Made by a program: the position numbers and the translations under genes | Source of the DNA: Actinoallomurus sp963823735 | GTDB taxonomy: Bacteria > Actinomycetota > Actinomycetes > Streptosporangiales > Streptosporangiaceae | Direction of reading: 5' to 3' | Assembly (NCBI GenBank): GCA_963823735.1 | Contig: CAWGMO010000001.1 | Coordinates: 1,240,001 to 1,304,000 of the forward strand | DNA length: 64,000 nucleotides | Shown: positions 24,648 to 33,692 of the stretch, piece after piece | Numbering within the stretch: the first letter of the stretch is position 1 | Layout of the letters: each line of letters begins with the position of its first letter | Notes under the pieces: generated by a model | What the model was told of the DNA's origin: nothing | Database searches by the model: none | The model's input: only the letters and a program-made list of their open reading frames with translations

Positions 24648-27600
24648 CGGGACGTGCCGTTGTCGTCGCCGGGTTCTGCCGGTTCCAGCCAGCCGACCTG
24701 GAGTTGTGTCGCGCTGCGCCGGGTGACCAGCAGGCCGCGTCCCGGGGGGAACTGGCGGGGGCGCTGGCCGTTCAGCAATGGCATCTCGTTCGGGGGGCAG
24801 GACAGTGCCAGGTCCGGTGTGTTGGATTCCTGGAGGCGTCGTACGACCGCGTCCATCGACACGCGTCCCGATCCGGCGGCGCTGCGGGCCAGTATCACGT
24901 GCAGGCCGATGTCGGCGGCCTGCGGTAGCAGGTCGATGAGCGCGTCCAAAGGGCCGCCCATCGGGCCGGTCAGCAGGTCGTAGTCGTCGACCAGTACGTA
25001 CACGTCGGGGCCGGTCCACCAGTCGCGGCGTGCCAGTTGCGCGGGTGTGATGTCGGCGCCGGGAACTCGTTCGCGCAGCCTTGTCGCCATGCCGCCGACC
25101 AGCTCGGCAGCGGCCGAGGAGGAGAAGGCGAAGCCGTGCCGGTACGCCTCGGGTACGGCGTCGAGCAGGGCGCGGCGTGTGTCCACCACGACGACCTCGG
25201 CCTCGCCGGGCTCGTACGCGCGTGGAATGGCCTGGGCGATGAGGCGTAGCACGCCCGTCTTGCCGCTGGCGTTGTCGCCTAGGACGGTCAGGTGCGGCTG
25301 GTGGTCGAAATCGTGCCAGACGGGGGCCAGGTCCGTCTCGCCCCAGCCGAGGGCGACGCGTAGCCGGCCTTCGGGGCCGGGGAGCCGGTCCGCCGGTAGC
25401 AGCGCGGGAAGCATGCGGACGGGGGGTGCCGGTGGTCCCTCCCAGCAGTCGGCCACGGTCTCGGCCAGGGCGCGGGTCGCGGTCGCGAGGTCGTCGGTGC
25501 GGGAGCGGCCGTCTACGCGCGGGATGGCGGCCAGGAAGTGTGTCTTGTCCATTGTGAGCCCGCTGCCCGGCGCGCGCGGGACCTGCGCGGCCGCCCGCAT
25601 GTCGATCACCGAGTCGATGGAGTCGCCCAGCCGCAGCTCCAGCCGGGTGCCGAGCTGGTCGCGCAGCGCGCTGGGGATGTCGGACCAGCGGCCGGAGGCG
25701 AGCATGAGGTGGACGCCGTACGTGAGGCCGCGCGCGGCGAGCTGGCGGATCGGCGGGTCGTGCTGTTCGAAGTCGGCGCGCAGGGTCGCCCAGCCGTCGA
25801 CGACCAGGAAGACGTCGCCGTGCGGGTCCTCGGAGAAGCGGCCCTCGCGGCGGAGCGCGCGGTAGGCCGCCATGTTCTCGATCTCGTTCTCGGCGAAGAG
25901 GCGTTCGCGGCGGGTCAGTACGGCCTGCACCTCGGCGACCGTACGGCTGATGCGCTCGGAGTCCATCCGGCCTGAGACGCCGCCGACGTGCGGCAGGCCC
26001 GCGAGCGTCGACAGTGTGCCGCCGCCGAGGTCGATGCAGTAGAACTGCGCCTCGGCGGGCGTGTGGGTGACCGCCAGCGCGGCGATCAGGGTGCGCAGCA
26101 GTGTGCTCTTGCCGGACTGGGTGCCGCCGGCGATGCCGACGTGCCCGCCGACTCCGGACAGGTCCGCCATGAACAGGTCGCGTACCTGCTCGAACGGCTT
26201 GTCCACGACGGCCACCGGTACGACGAGGCCGCCGCGTCCGGGCCACGTCGCGGGCGACAGGCCGAACTCGGGGTCGGGGACGAGCGGCGGCAGCACCTGG
26301 TCGAGGGTCGGCGGCTCCGACAGCGGCGGCAGCCACACCTGGTGGGCGGGCGGCCCGGCGTCGCGCAACTGGGCGACGGCGACCTGGAGGAGCGTGTCGA
26401 CCTGCTCTTCGGTACGCCCGGCGCCGTTCGTCTCCGGGGTCGGCTCGGTGACGGAGGCGACGGACGGCGCCGCCACGCGTGAGGCGCTGAACGGCACGAC
26501 CTGGCGGCGTACCTCCTCCTGCCGCTGCTCGGCGGTACGCCGCCGGTACCGGCCCGAGACGTACGCGGCCTTGAACCGTACGAGCGTCGCGACGTCGGTG
26601 CGGATGTAGCCGTTGCCGGGCGCGTTGGGCAGCTGGTACGCGTCGGGGACGCCGATGACGGAGCGGCTCTCCATGGCGGAGAACGTCCGCAGGCCGATCC
26701 GGTACGACAGGTGGCTCTCCAGCTTGTGCATGCGGCCGTCGTCGATGCGCTGGCTGGCCAGCAGCAGGTGGACGCCGAGCGACCGCCCGAGCCGGCCGAT
26801 CATCACGAACAGTTCGGCGAAGTCGGGGTGTGAGGCCAGCAGCTCGCTGAACTCGTCGACGACGACGAACAGCGTCGGCAGCGGGTCCAGGAGCGTGCCG
26901 GCGACCCGCGCGGCCTCGTACTCGCGCAGGGAGCTGTAGTTGCCCGCGCGCCGCAGCAGCTCCTGGCGGCGCATCATCTCGCCCTGGAGGGCGTCCTGCA
27001 TACGTGTGACGAGGGGCGCCTCGTCGGCGAGGTTGGTGATCACCGCGGAGGTGTGCGGCAGGCCGTCGAGGCCGAGGAACGTCGCGCCGCCCTTGAAGTC
27101 CACGAGGACGAAGTTGAGGACCTCCGACGAGTGGGTGATCGCCATCGCGAGGACGAGCGTACGGAGCAGCTCGCTCTTGCCCGAGCCGGTCGCGCCGATG
27201 AGCAGGCCGTGCGGACCCATGCCGCCCTGCGCGGACTCCTTGATGTCCAGTTCGACGCGGCTGCCGTCCTCGGCGATGCCGATCGGGACGCGCAGCCGGT
27301 CCGGCCCGTCGGCCCTGGGCCACACGCGCGACGGGTCGAGGGCGTCGATGTCGCCGACGCCGAGGAGCGTGCCGAGGTCGAAGTCGGTGACCATGGGCTC
27401 GGCGACGTCCGCGGTGGCGCCGAGCCGGAACGGGGACAGGATGCGGGCCAGCGCGGTCGCCTTGGGCACGCTCAGGCGGTCCGGCCGTCCGAGCGGCGTA
27501 CGGATCTCGCCGCCGGTCCGGTCGAAGCGGATCATCTCCATCGTCTCGTCGGCGACGTCGAGCCGGAGCGTCGCGCGGCCCGGCGCCATCGGCAGGCCCG

Positions 27601-28636
27601 ACGAGGCGTTCAGCACGATCGAGTTGCGGTAGCCGGTGCCCGCGAGCCGTGACTCCGGCGGCACGGTGACGCCGTCCACGATCACGACGACGTACGGCTC
27701 GTCCCGCGTCGGCGTCGCTCCGGCCTCGAACCGGCCGCGCCCCTCCATCTCGGCGCTGAGCAGGCCGTCGAGGGAGTCGATGCCGTCCGCGTGCAGGCGC
27801 GCCGGGCCCGCGCCGTCCTGTTCGACGCTGTGCTGGGAGTGGGGCAGCCACTTCACCCAGTCCCACTCGGAGGCGTGCTCGCCCGCCGCGCACACCGCCA
27901 CCCGCAGCTCGTCCGGGGAGTGCAGCGTGACGAGCTGCGCCAGCATCGCCCGGATAAGCTCGCGGCCCGCTTCCTCGTCGCCGCGGATCTGCACCTGGGC
28001 GAAGCCGCGCAGGAACACCGCGGCCGGCAGGTCGGTCACGGTCGTGTACGCGCGGATGAACCGGCGCAGCGCACGCGCGCACAGCGGTTCGAGGTCCTCG
28101 ACCGGCTTGGTCTGCATCGGCGTCATCGTCATCGCGAGCCGCTGCGGGCCGGTGCCGATGCGGATCTCGGCGAAGTCCGGGTGCGTGGGGCGGCGCTCCC
28201 ACAGCCGGCTGCTCATCGCCACGGACCACAGCCCGGCCGGGTCCGGGTGCCGCCAGGCGAGCGACGCGCGCTGCTCGGAGGCGACGGCGCGTACCTTCTT
28301 GCGGGTCTGCGCCAGGTAGCGCAGGTAGTCGCGCCGCTCGCCGCGCATCCGGCGCTTGCGCTCGCTGGTCGTACGCCCGACCTGGCCGAACACCATCGTC
28401 ATCGACGTCAGCGCCATCAGCCCGGCCGCCAGCAGGCCGAGGCCCGGCTTCGACGGCGAGACGAAGATCAGGATCGTCACGCTGGAGCCGACCGCCATCG
28501 GCAGGTACATCAGCAGGATGCCGAGGTTGCCGGTGGGTGCCTCGGGGAGTACCGGCGGCTCCTGAAGGGACAGCTCGCCGCTGGGCATCTCAGGTGGCGA
28601 CTGCCGTGGCGGCCGCCGAAAAAGCGTCGTACTCAC
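24644..28636 (-). CDS. eccC: EccC, T7SS FtsK/SpoIIIE-type ATPase (three ATPase domains)
   Basis: Full-length EccC (1,330 aa), the motor of T7SS. Two N-terminal membrane segments (about 38-85) follow the conserved RRPPRQSPPEMPSGELSLQE start. ATPase 1 has Walker A GATGSGKSELL (Lys487) and Walker B LFVVVDEFSELL. ATPase 2 has GGTQSGKSTLL (Lys843) with VFLVVDGW. ATPase 3 has GDNASGKTGVL (Lys1126) with VYVLVDDYDLL. Only domain 1 keeps the DE Walker B, as usual in EccC, where domains 2 and 3 bind ATP and Esx signal sequences. The GTG at 28636 is chosen because family members begin VST(T/V); an in-frame GTG at 28642 is possible. Divergent from eccD/eccB; mycP lies downstream. Confidence 0.93.
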   Translation of the reverse strand: MSTTLFRRPPRQSPPEMPSGELSLQEPPVLPEAPTGNLGILLMYLPMAVGSSVTILIFVSPSKPGLGLLAAGLMALTSMTMVFGQVGRTTSERKRRMRGERRDYLRYLAQTRKKVRAVASEQRASLAWRHPDPAGLWSVAMSSRLWERRPTHPDFAEIRIGTGPQRLAMTMTPMQTKPVEDLEPLCARALRRFIRAYTTVTDLPAAVFLRGFAQVQIRGDEEAGRELIRAMLAQLVTLHSPDELRVAVCAAGEHASEWDWVKWLPHSQHSVEQDGAGPARLHADGIDSLDGLLSAEMEGRGRFEAGATPTRDEPYVVVIVDGVTVPPESRLAGTGYRNSIVLNASSGLPMAPGRATLRLDVADETMEMIRFDRTGGEIRTPLGRPDRLSVPKATALARILSPFRLGATADVAEPMVTDFDLGTLLGVGDIDALDPSRVWPRADGPDRLRVPIGIAEDGSRVELDIKESAQGGMGPHGLLIGATGSGKSELLRTLVLAMAITHSSEVLNFVLVDFKGGATFLGLDGLPHTSAVITNLADEAPLVTRMQDALQGEMMRRQELLRRAGNYSSLREYEAARVAGTLLDPLPTLFVVVDEFSELLASHPDFAELFVMIGRLGRSLGVHLLLASQRIDDGRMHKLESHLSYRIGLRTFSAMESRSVIGVPDAYQLPNAPGNGYIRTDVATLVRFKAAYVSGRYRRRTAEQRQEEVRRQVVPFSASRVAAPSVASVTEPTPETNGAGRTEEQVDTLLQVAVAQLRDAGPPAHQVWLPPLSEPPTLDQVLPPLVPDPEFGLSPATWPGRGGLVVPVAVVDKPFEQVRDLFMADLSGVGGHVGIAGGTQSGKSTLLRTLIAALAVTHTPAEAQFYCIDLGGGTLSTLAGLPHVGGVSGRMDSERISRTVAEVQAVLTRRERLFAENEIENMAAYRALRREGRFSEDPHGDVFLVVDGWATLRADFEQHDPPIRQLAARGLTYGVHLMLASGRWSDIPSALRDQLGTRLELRLGDSIDSVIDMRAAAQVPRAPGSGLTMDKTHFLAAIPRVDGRSRTDDLATATRALAETVADCWEGPPAPPVRMLPALLPADRLPGPEGRLRVALGWGETDLAPVWHDFDHQPHLTVLGDNASGKTGVLRLIAQAIPRAYEPGEAEVVVVDTRRALLDAVPEAYRHGFAFSSSAAAELVGGMATRLRERVPGADITPAQLARRDWWTGPDVYVLVDDYDLLTGPMGGPLDALIDLLPQAADIGLHVILARSAAGSGRVSMDAVVRRLQESNTPDLALSCPPNEMPLLNGQRPRQFPPGRGLLVTRRSATQLQVGWLEPAEPGDDNGTSR

Positions 28637-28784
28637 GACCACAGGTCCCTTCCGGAGGCGTCATCGTCATTTCTCTCTCTGCCTTACGCACGGCTCCGGA
28701 GGTCCGCAGGGTTGCCCCGATCGGCGAACCGAACTTCGTTTCGGTCGAATGAACTCTCCATGAATCCAGAACCGTGTTCAGAAC
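28637..28784. promoter_or_regulatory. Divergent promoter region between eccC and eccD
   Basis: This 148-base region must drive both halves of the T7SS core. It contains AT-richer sequence than its surroundings and two short palindromes: CCGAA (28729-28733) paired with TTCGG (28740-28744), and GTTCAGAAC (28776-28784) abutting the eccD ATG. Either could be an operator, but both are short and unproven. Confidence 0.35.
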
Positions 28785-30194
28785 ATGGCGACTCCGCAGA
28801 CAATGGGATCCGGCGAGATGTGCCGGCTGACGATCTGTGGCCCGACCTCCCACATCGAGCTGGCCGTACCCGTGCACGTATCGGTGGCCGATCTCATCCC
28901 GACGTTCCTGGACCACCTCGGTCCTGAACTCGCCGGGGCCGGGCTGGAACATGACGGCTGGGTTCTCCAGCGGCTCGGCGAGCCGGCGCTGGACGAGGAC
29001 CTGGGCACCGCGGCCCTCGGGCTGTACGACGGCGATGTGCTGCACCTGCGTCCGCGCGGCGACCAGCTTCCCCCGGTGGACTTCGACGACCTCGTCGACG
29101 GCGTCGCGACCGGGACCGCGGACCGGCCCGACCGCTGGCGGCCGGAGATGACCCGCCGCCTCCTCCTCGGGCTGGTCGGCGTCGTCCTCGCACTGGGCGT
29201 CGTGGCGACACCGCTGGGCGGCGGCGGTGGGATGACCGCGATGGTGGCCGGCGTGGCCGCGGTCGTCCTGCTCCTCGGCGCGGCGGCGGCGTCGCGCTCG
29301 CTCGGGGACGCGACGGCCGGTGTCCTGCTGGCCGTCGGCTCGATCGCGTTCACCGGCGTCGGAGGGCTGACCCTCACGGCCGGCGGGTACCGCGGGTTCG
29401 CCGGGCCCGGGATGGTGACGGCCACCGGGCTGCTCGCCGCGGGCGCCTGGGCGGCGACGATGGCCCTGCTCGCGCGCGCCGCGGTCGGCAGCGCACAGCC
29501 CGGCTTCACGGCCACGGCCTTCGCGGCCGTGCTCATCGGCCTGTCCGGGCTGCTGGTGCCCGTCGCGAAGGTCGACCGGGCCGGATCGGCCGCGATCGTC
29601 CTCGCGGTCACGCTGGCGCTCGGCGCCGCCGTGCCCGTGATCGCCTCACGCTTCGCGGGGCTGCGCATCCCGCCGCTGCCGAGCAGCCCGGACGAGTTCC
29701 AGCAGGACATCGACCCGGAACCCAGCCGGCTCGTGCTCGCCCGCACCGCGCGCGCCCACAGCCACATCACCGCGCTCTACCTCGGTCTCGGCGTCGTCGC
29801 CACCGCCTGCCTGGCGGTGCTCGGCGTGACCACGGGGCTCTGGGCGCGGCTGCTCACCGTGGTCGCCTCGCTGCTCCTGATGCTGCACGCGCGCGAGCTG
29901 TTCGGCGTACGCGCCCGGCTGGCCGTGTTCGTGCCGGGCGTGGCCGGCCTCGCCGTGCTCGTGCTCGACCAGTCCCTGAACGCGCCGCCCGCGTCGGCGC
30001 CCGCCGTCGTGGTCGCCATGGTCATCACGGCCGGTGCGCTGCTCGCGATCGCACGGGTGCTGCCGGGCCGCCGGATGCTGCCGCACTGGGGACGCGTCGC
30101 CGACCTGACCCACTCCGCCGCCGCGGTGGCGATCATCCCGCTGGTGCTGGCCGTCATCGGCCTTTACGCCCGGATGCGTGCCGGATGGTCCTGA
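28785..30194 (+). CDS. eccD: EccD, T7SS integral membrane channel component
   Basis: Residues ~12-100 form the ubiquitin-like (YukD) cytosolic domain: CRLTICGPTSHIELAVPVHV and VSVADLIPTFLDHLG. Eleven hydrophobic segments follow, which is the EccD topology, from LLLGLVGVVLALGVVATPLG through AVAIIPLVLAVIGLYARM. EccD dimers build most of the membrane vestibule of the complex. ATG at 28785 lacks a clear Shine-Dalgarno; ATG at 28818 (MCRLTI) is an alternative with GGATCCGGCGAG before it. eccB follows 42 bases downstream on the same strand. Confidence 0.9.
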   Translation: MATPQTMGSGEMCRLTICGPTSHIELAVPVHVSVADLIPTFLDHLGPELAGAGLEHDGWVLQRLGEPALDEDLGTAALGLYDGDVLHLRPRGDQLPPVDFDDLVDGVATGTADRPDRWRPEMTRRLLLGLVGVVLALGVVATPLGGGGGMTAMVAGVAAVVLLLGAAAASRSLGDATAGVLLAVGSIAFTGVGGLTLTAGGYRGFAGPGMVTATGLLAAGAWAATMALLARAAVGSAQPGFTATAFAAVLIGLSGLLVPVAKVDRAGSAAIVLAVTLALGAAVPVIASRFAGLRIPPLPSSPDEFQQDIDPEPSRLVLARTARAHSHITALYLGLGVVATACLAVLGVTTGLWARLLTVVASLLLMLHARELFGVRARLAVFVPGVAGLAVLVLDQSLNAPPASAPAVVVAMVITAGALLAIARVLPGRRMLPHWGRVADLTHSAAAVAIIPLVLAVIGLYARMRAGWS

Positions 30195-30236
30195 CCGCGT
30201 TCGACCCCGCCGAGCCCGCAGTACGGGAGGTGTGCC

Positions 30237-31631
30237 GTGCACAACAGGCGTGACCAGGTCCAGGCTCACGGGTTCATGGTCGGCCGGCTGGTCTCCGCGC
30301 TGCTGCGCGCCGAACCGGACCTCGCCAGGCCGCCGCTGCGCCGCTCGTGGGTCGGGCTGCTCATCGGAGGGATCCTGGCCGGGCTGCTGGTCGCCGGTTT
30401 CGGGGTGATGTCCGTCGTCTCGCCGGGCGGCGCGACCGCCTGGCGCAAGCCCGGCACCCTGATCCTCGACAAGAAGACCGGCACCCGTTACGTGCTGGCC
30501 GACGGGCGGCTGCGGCCGGTACTGAACTACGCGTCCGCGCGGCTGCTGCTCGGCGACAAGCTCACCGTCGACTCGGTGACGACGTCCTCGCTCAACGACG
30601 TGCCGCAGGGCACGCCGGTCGGCATCGCCGGAGCGCCGGACTCGCTGCCGAAGATGGACGGCACGGCCGCGCCGTGGCTGGTCTGCGCCGCGCCGGCCGC
30701 GACCGGCACCGGGCCGGCGCTGACGCTGCTCGTCGGCGACGGTGCGGACGTCCGGCCCATGACGGACGGGCAGGCGATCGTCGTCCGCACCTCCGACGGC
30801 ACGACGTACCTGGTGAACCGCGGCCGGAGGATGCGGGTCACCGCGCCCTGGGTGACGCGGGCGCTCGGGTTCGCCGACGACGCCGCGACCGGCGTACGCG
30901 ACGCGTGGGTGAACACGCTCCCCGCCGGCCCCGACCTCCCGCAGCCCGCCATCTCCGGCCGGGGGAAGGCCGGACCCGCGCTCGACGGACACCCGACGAA
31001 GATCGGTGAGGTCTTCGTGGTGCACGCCGACGGCATGGCCGCGCGCACGTACGTGCTGACCGGCGACGGGCTCCAGCCCCTGACCCAGACCGGCGCGGCG
31101 CTCGCCCTCAGCGACCCCGGCACCGCGAGCGCGTACGGCCACGGCGCCGTCGGCGTACGCGAGCTCAGCGCCTCCGCGCTGGCCTCGGCCAAGATGCTCC
31201 CGGCCCCGGCCTGGCAGGCGCAGCTCCCGGCCGCGCCCCCCACCTCGGGCGCCGCCGCGGGCCGTACGCCCTGCGTCCGCGTCGTGCCCGGCGGCGGCGC
31301 CGCCTCGGTCGTGACCGTACCGGCGTCGCCGGTGACCGCCGCGACGGCGGTGAGCCCGGCCTCCTCCACCGGCACCGACGCAAAGCGCGTCGCGGACCGT
31401 GTCGAGATCGCCCCCGGCGCGGGCACCCTCGCGCGGACCCTTCCCGCGCCGGGGATCCCGGGCGCGGGCCTGTACCTCGTCACCGAGGACGGCACGAGGT
31501 TCCCGGTGGCCAGTGACGCGGCGGCCACCGCCCTCGGCTACTCGGTGCCGTCCGCCATCCAGGTTCCGGGCGACCTGCTCGCACTGCTCCCCACCGGACC
31601 GGTGCTCGAGAAGCTCGGCGGAGGGGGGTGA
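30237..31631 (+). CDS. eccB: EccB, T7SS membrane-anchored periplasmic component
   Basis: Single-pass protein: cytosolic N-terminus with the family start RRDQVQAHGFMVGRLVSALL and AEPD, transmembrane helix at about 37-60 (WVGLLIGGILAGLLVAGFGV), then a large extracytoplasmic domain with the GGATAWRKPGTLILDKKTG motif and repeats built on strands such as ARTYVLTGDGLQPL. Two cysteines (VCAAP, CVRVV) match the usual EccB disulphide. Length 464 aa is typical. GTG at 30237 has GGGAGGTG upstream. EccB forms the outer face of the complex and contacts MycP. Confidence 0.93.
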   Translation: MHNRRDQVQAHGFMVGRLVSALLRAEPDLARPPLRRSWVGLLIGGILAGLLVAGFGVMSVVSPGGATAWRKPGTLILDKKTGTRYVLADGRLRPVLNYASARLLLGDKLTVDSVTTSSLNDVPQGTPVGIAGAPDSLPKMDGTAAPWLVCAAPAATGTGPALTLLVGDGADVRPMTDGQAIVVRTSDGTTYLVNRGRRMRVTAPWVTRALGFADDAATGVRDAWVNTLPAGPDLPQPAISGRGKAGPALDGHPTKIGEVFVVHADGMAARTYVLTGDGLQPLTQTGAALALSDPGTASAYGHGAVGVRELSASALASAKMLPAPAWQAQLPAAPPTSGAAAGRTPCVRVVPGGGAASVVTVPASPVTAATAVSPASSTGTDAKRVADRVEIAPGAGTLARTLPAPGIPGAGLYLVTEDGTRFPVASDAAATALGYSVPSAIQVPGDLLALLPTGPVLEKLGGGG

Positions 31632-31701
31632 CAGCGCAGCCCGACCGACCTGTTCCCCGGCGCCGCCCGGCGCCGATCCGATCACCCATCCGGAGGACGC
31701 A

Positions 31702-31998
31702 ATGGCCGACGTCTCGACCTATGGCCACCAGGACGAACACCTCACGATGATCATCTCGAAGACCGCCGAGGCCATCGAGCACATGCACCGGCTGAACAAC
31801 AACGTTCAGATGCACGCGCAGATGCTGCCCACGGTCAACCGGTCCGTCTCGGGAAACCTGCTCGGCGGCCACTTCGACAGCTGGTCGCAGACGCACAACA
31901 CCGTCGTGAACCACCTGAACCAGCTCAACCAGAAGGCCACCGCGCTGCGGAACCTCAACAACAGCACGAACCAGCAGGCCGGCGAAGCGGCCAGGTAG
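31702..31998 (+). CDS. Esx-like secreted helical-hairpin protein, 98 aa
   Basis: A 98-residue all-helical protein immediately downstream of eccB, the standard place for Esx genes. It has two helices flanking GGHFDSWSQTHN, a diverged turn without a strict WXG. ATG at 31702 has GGAGG 6 bases upstream; the longer frame to 31399 overlaps eccB and is rejected. Likely the partner of the 95-residue protein encoded 28 bases downstream; such pairs form heterodimers and carry a C-terminal signal recognised by EccC. A canonical YxxxD/E signal is not obvious. Confidence 0.75.
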   Translation: MADVSTYGHQDEHLTMIISKTAEAIEHMHRLNNNVQMHAQMLPTVNRSVSGNLLGGHFDSWSQTHNTVVNHLNQLNQKATALRNLNNSTNQQAGEAAR

Positions 31999-32026
31999 GC
32001 GAGCAGGCCCGGCGAAAGGAAGAACG

Positions 32027-32314
32027 ATGGCAGATTTCTCCGTTCACCACGGGAACTTCACCGAGGTCAACGACGGCCTCACGCAGAACGTCGCTCAGAT
32101 GCGCACGATCCTCGACGACGTCAACGGGACCCTGCGGCACATCAGCATCGCGACGCAGGGCAAGGCCACGCCCCTCTGGGAGGAGCACGGCGCGCAGTGG
32201 AACACGGCCTACAACGAGATGCACATGCAGCTCCACGGCCACACCACCTCGTCGACCCGGGTCGCCGAGACCTTCGTGGACGGCGACAACCAGGGCGCGC
32301 GTGTCATGTCCTGA
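32027..32314 (+). CDS. Esx-like secreted helical-hairpin protein, 95 aa
   Basis: Second small Esx-type protein: helix (VNDGLTQNVAQMRTILDDVN), a turn region KATPLWEEHGAQWNTAYNEM with W-E-E/H-G in place of WXG, then a second helix and an Asp/Gly tail (ETFVDGDNQGARVMS). GAAAGGAAG precedes the ATG. It forms the obvious pair with the upstream 98-residue protein. The two perfect hairpins right after its stop may separate expression of this pair from the genes that follow. Confidence 0.78.
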   Translation: MADFSVHHGNFTEVNDGLTQNVAQMRTILDDVNGTLRHISIATQGKATPLWEEHGAQWNTAYNEMHMQLHGHTTSSTRVAETFVDGDNQGARVMS

Positions 32315-32319
32315 ACCCT

Positions 32320-32341
32320 CGCGGTGACCTCGGTCACCGCG
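32320..32341 (+). terminator. Perfect 10-bp hairpin after the Esx pair
   Basis: CGCGGTGACC (32320-32329) and GGTCACCGCG (32332-32341) are exact inverted repeats separated by two bases, starting six bases past the stop codon of the second Esx gene. There is no T-run, but actinomycete terminators and transcript-stabilising hairpins often lack one. It could also act as an operator, since it is a near-continuous palindrome. Confidence 0.55.
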
Positions 32342-32376
32342 CCGGCCTCCGCGGGTCCTTCGACCGCGGAGGCCGG
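32342..32376 (+). terminator. Perfect 13-bp hairpin, second of a tandem pair
   Basis: CCGGCCTCCGCGG (32342-32354) pairs exactly with CCGCGGAGGCCGG (32364-32376) around a 9-base loop. It abuts the first hairpin with no gap. The pair forms a very stable tandem structure between the Esx genes and the 32409 gene, so it probably attenuates or processes the operon mRNA. Confidence 0.55.
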
Positions 32377-32408
32377 GCCTCCACCGCTCTCCCCAAGGAA
32401 GAGATCCC

Positions 32409-32807
32409 ATGGTCGAAACCCACATCACGCAGTTCGACAAGGCGCACTACGAACAACTGATCCGCTTTCTCACGGACGTCGACGACAACCTGAACCATGA
32501 CCCTCAGGCGCTGGGCGTCGGAGCGAACCTCAAGCTCGACAGCACCCTCGGCAGCCGGCTTCACGCGGGCTCGCAGAAATGGTCCGTCGTGCAGGGGTTC
32601 ACCGACCGTGCGAAGAGCTTCGGTACCTCCGCGAACGCGCGCTACACCGAGACGGAGTCGTCCGTACGGACCTTCGCCACGGCGCTCAACAACGCGAAGG
32701 ACGTCTTCGACGAAACGGACGACCTGGCCACCTATGACGCCTCGAAGTTCGTGAACGACTACCCGGACGTCGGCGGCACGCCGGACCCCGGAACCAGCAC
32801 CCCCTGA
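32409..32807 (+). CDS. Esx/WXG100-like helical protein with Pro/Gly tail, 132 aa
   Basis: A helical protein in the Esx-gene run. A central GSRLHAGSQKWSVVQGF turn separates two predicted helices, and the tail VGGTPDPGTSTP is disordered. Size and order match T7SS substrate-like proteins. AAGGAAGAGA precedes the ATG. It lies between the tandem hairpins and the large Gly-rich protein, to which it might be a chaperone or partner. No catalytic motif is seen. Confidence 0.6.
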   Translation: MVETHITQFDKAHYEQLIRFLTDVDDNLNHDPQALGVGANLKLDSTLGSRLHAGSQKWSVVQGFTDRAKSFGTSANARYTETESSVRTFATALNNAKDVFDETDDLATYDASKFVNDYPDVGGTPDPGTSTP

Positions 32808-32885
32808 CCGACCGAACGGCACCACACGCACGTGCCCGGGCCCGGAGCCCTCACCGGTGGGCGCCGCTGATCCTGGAGGAGAACC

Positions 32886-33692
32886 ATGGCCGACTCGCTG
32901 GCCGTCCCCGGCAACGAGAACTACGGGGAGTGGACGTTCGAACAGGTCCTCATGGCGCTCACCGATGAGGGCTCGGACCTGCACGCACTCGCCGACGGGC
33001 CCTGGTACACCGTCCCGGAGGACCTGTCGAAGGGCGGTGACCTCAACTACCACGCCTGGGGCGAGTCCTTCATGTCGGTCAACTTCAACAAGGACTCGGG
33101 CGCCGCCTGGGACGCGGCGCGGCAGGCGCTGGACGAGATCGTCGCCGACCTCTCGCGCGGCCGGCGCGGCAGCCTGGACGTCCAGACCGTGAAGGACCTC
33201 TCGTACGCCATCAGCGCCATGTCCCTCTGGTCCAACTGGACGGGGATGGGCTTCCACTACTGGTCCAACGCCCTGGACCGCGATGACTCCGACTTCAAGG
33301 GCAAGGCCGCCGCGCTGATCCAGTTCCGGATGAAGGCGGGCGGTGACGGCCTGCAGGACATCTTCGAGCAGTTGAACACCAGGCACAACGTCTCGGACTA
33401 CGCCACGGTCAACGCGCTGGCGACCGGCATCGAGACCTTCAACACGACCATGTCGAACACCTGGACCGCGGCGAACATCCTCGAACATCGTCGCCGACAC
33501 GCTCAACGCCGAGACGACGAAGGTCTTCCAGTACCTCCAGGAGAAGGGCCTCTTCCTCGGCACGAGCAACTACAAGCTCAACGACTACTTCTTCAACGTC
33601 AACGCCGGCAAGGACTACATCCGGTCGGTGATGGCCGCCTACGAGACGGGACCGCTCAACACCCAGGCCGGCTGGGACGCCATCGGCCGTGA
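32886..33692 (+). CDS. Large T7SS substrate-like protein, 5' part of a frameshifted gene
   Basis: Residues 1-~198 are a mostly helical T7SS-substrate-like domain (GEWTFEQVLMALTDEGSDLH, ALDEIVADLSRGRRG, GIETFNTTMSNTWTAANI). After ATC at ~33478 the frame turns into Arg/Gln-rich nonsense. The logical continuation is in the +1 frame from 33481 (SNIVADTLNAETTKVFQYL), so one extra base near 33479-33481 probably breaks a ~704-residue gene ending at 35001. GGAGGAGAACC precedes the ATG. The intact product would have a helical head and a long Gly/Pro tail, like PPE/LXG-type exported proteins. Confidence 0.65.
   Translation: MADSLAVPGNENYGEWTFEQVLMALTDEGSDLHALADGPWYTVPEDLSKGGDLNYHAWGESFMSVNFNKDSGAAWDAARQALDEIVADLSRGRRGSLDVQTVKDLSYAISAMSLWSNWTGMGFHYWSNALDRDDSDFKGKAAALIQFRMKAGGDGLQDIFEQLNTRHNVSDYATVNALATGIETFNTTMSNTWTAANILEHRRRHAQRRDDEGLPVPPGEGPLPRHEQLQAQRLLLQRQRRQGLHPVGDGRLRDGTAQHPGRLGRHRP

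Noticed and set aside
24201..28229. 1,342-codon frame overlapping eccC and mycP on the same strand
   Set aside because: Arg/Pro/Gly-rich shadow in a different frame; the eccC and mycP frames carry all conserved motifs. Its start-proximal part was useful only in showing the mycP start repeats.
28729..28784. Short palindromes in the eccC-eccD gap considered as defined operators
   Set aside because: Each has only 4-5 bp arms and no second matching site in the window; mentioned in the promoter entry but not called separately.
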